A DNA stretch of 30,440 nt, taken from an uncultured Pseudoxanthomonas sp. Its GTDB lineage: Bacteria; Pseudomonadota; Gammaproteobacteria; Xanthomonadales; Xanthomonadaceae. Each line of letters opens with the position of its first letter. Within the stretch, counting starts at the first letter, position 1. Where the stretch lies: positions 1-30,440 of the forward strand of contig CAMLGZ010000032.1 in NCBI GenBank assembly GCA_946479745.1. The letters are read 5' to 3'. The notes beneath the pieces are model-generated. The model saw only the letters and a list, made by a program, of their open reading frames with translations. It had not been told where the DNA came from and did no database searches. Shown here piece by piece: positions 30,224 through 30,440 of the stretch. A program made the translations under genes and the position numbers.

Positions 30224-30440
30224 GCGGAGTCGGCCAGACAGTCGCGTCATTCGAAAGAATGCCGAGGAAAGTCCGGGCTCCACAGGGCACGGTGCCAGGT
30301 AACGCCTGGGCGGCGCGAGCCGACGGAAAGTGCAACAGAAAGATACCGCCGAACGGTTCTTCGGAGCGCGTGGCAAGGGTGAAATGGTGCGGTAAGAGCG
30401 CACCGCGAGTCTGGCAACAGACCGGCACGGCAAACCCCAC
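30224..30440 (+). ncRNA. rnpB: RNase P RNA, bacterial type A (5' part)
   Basis: This is the catalytic RNA that trims tRNA 5' leaders. Conserved elements occur in order: the P1/P2 start (GAGTCGGCCAGACAGTCGC), CR-I (GAGGAAAGTCCGGGCTCC), CAGGGCACGGTGCCAGGTAA then CGCCTGGGCGG, GACGGAAAGTGCAACAGAAA then GATACCGCC, GGTAAGAGCGCACCGCG, and the beginning of the final conserved block GGCAAACCCCAC, where the window ends. The exact 5' end is an estimate. Open frames read across it are not genes. Confidence 0.95.

Noticed and set aside
29121..30302. Alternative plus frame of 393 codons over chrA running into rnpB
   Set aside because: The chrA frame has paired CHR motifs; the shifted frame lacks membrane helices and enters the RNase P RNA.

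Overview
The window is GC-rich proteobacterial chromosome with tightly packed genes and abundant palindromic intergenic repeats. The best fit is the family Xanthomonadaceae/Lysobacteraceae (Xanthomonas, Lysobacter, Luteimonas, Pseudoxanthomonas and relatives). The grounds are a type II secretion operon in the Xps order E-F-G-H-I-J-K-L-M-N-D with a lipoprotein secretin, followed by glyA-nrdR-ribD-ribE-ribB-ribH-nusB-thiL. The genus cannot be fixed from the window alone.

Layout. Bases 1-10130 hold the type II secretion operon: the 3' end of gspE, then gspF, the pseudopilins gspG/H/I/J/K, the inner-membrane platform proteins gspL/M, an XpsN-type GspC analogue, and the secretin gspD. Most junctions from gspI to gspN overlap by a few bases. 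The exception is gspE-gspF, where a 399-bp unit (676-1074) is wedged in: a small GIY-YIG nuclease gene bounded by 49-bp inverted repeats. Bases 10131-10925 carry an AT-rich gene for an exported protein with its own hairpin. Bases 10929-12582 hold two overlapping GT2-type glycosyltransferase genes. A DUF3667 zinc-ribbon membrane protein (12994-13800) follows, then ettA on the minus strand (14201-15865) and an RcnB-like periplasmic protein (16062-16586) with a clear terminator.

Bases 16696-19190 hold glyA, an overlapping gene for an exported TonB-C-like protein, and nrdR. Bases 19347-24562 hold the riboflavin genes: ribD, an unrelated methyltransferase, an FMN riboswitch, then ribE, a ribBX-type ribB, ribH and nusB; thiL follows at 24748-25698. 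Convergent to thiL are three minus-strand genes (DUF457 membrane protein, yraN, lpoA-like). Divergent from these are rsmI and chrA, and the window ends inside the RNase P RNA gene (rnpB).

Several repeat families punctuate the intergenic regions, mostly as inverted pairs: a GTCAT-headed hairpin, a GTRG-headed REP, and a longer CCCTTCTCCC-type hairpin. Stem sequences differ between copies while pairing is kept. The most notable possible system is the GIY-YIG nuclease gene packaged inside one GTCAT pair, with gene-less pairs of the same family elsewhere in the window. This looks like an autonomous element with non-autonomous relatives. No REP-associated tyrosine transposase is visible in the window.
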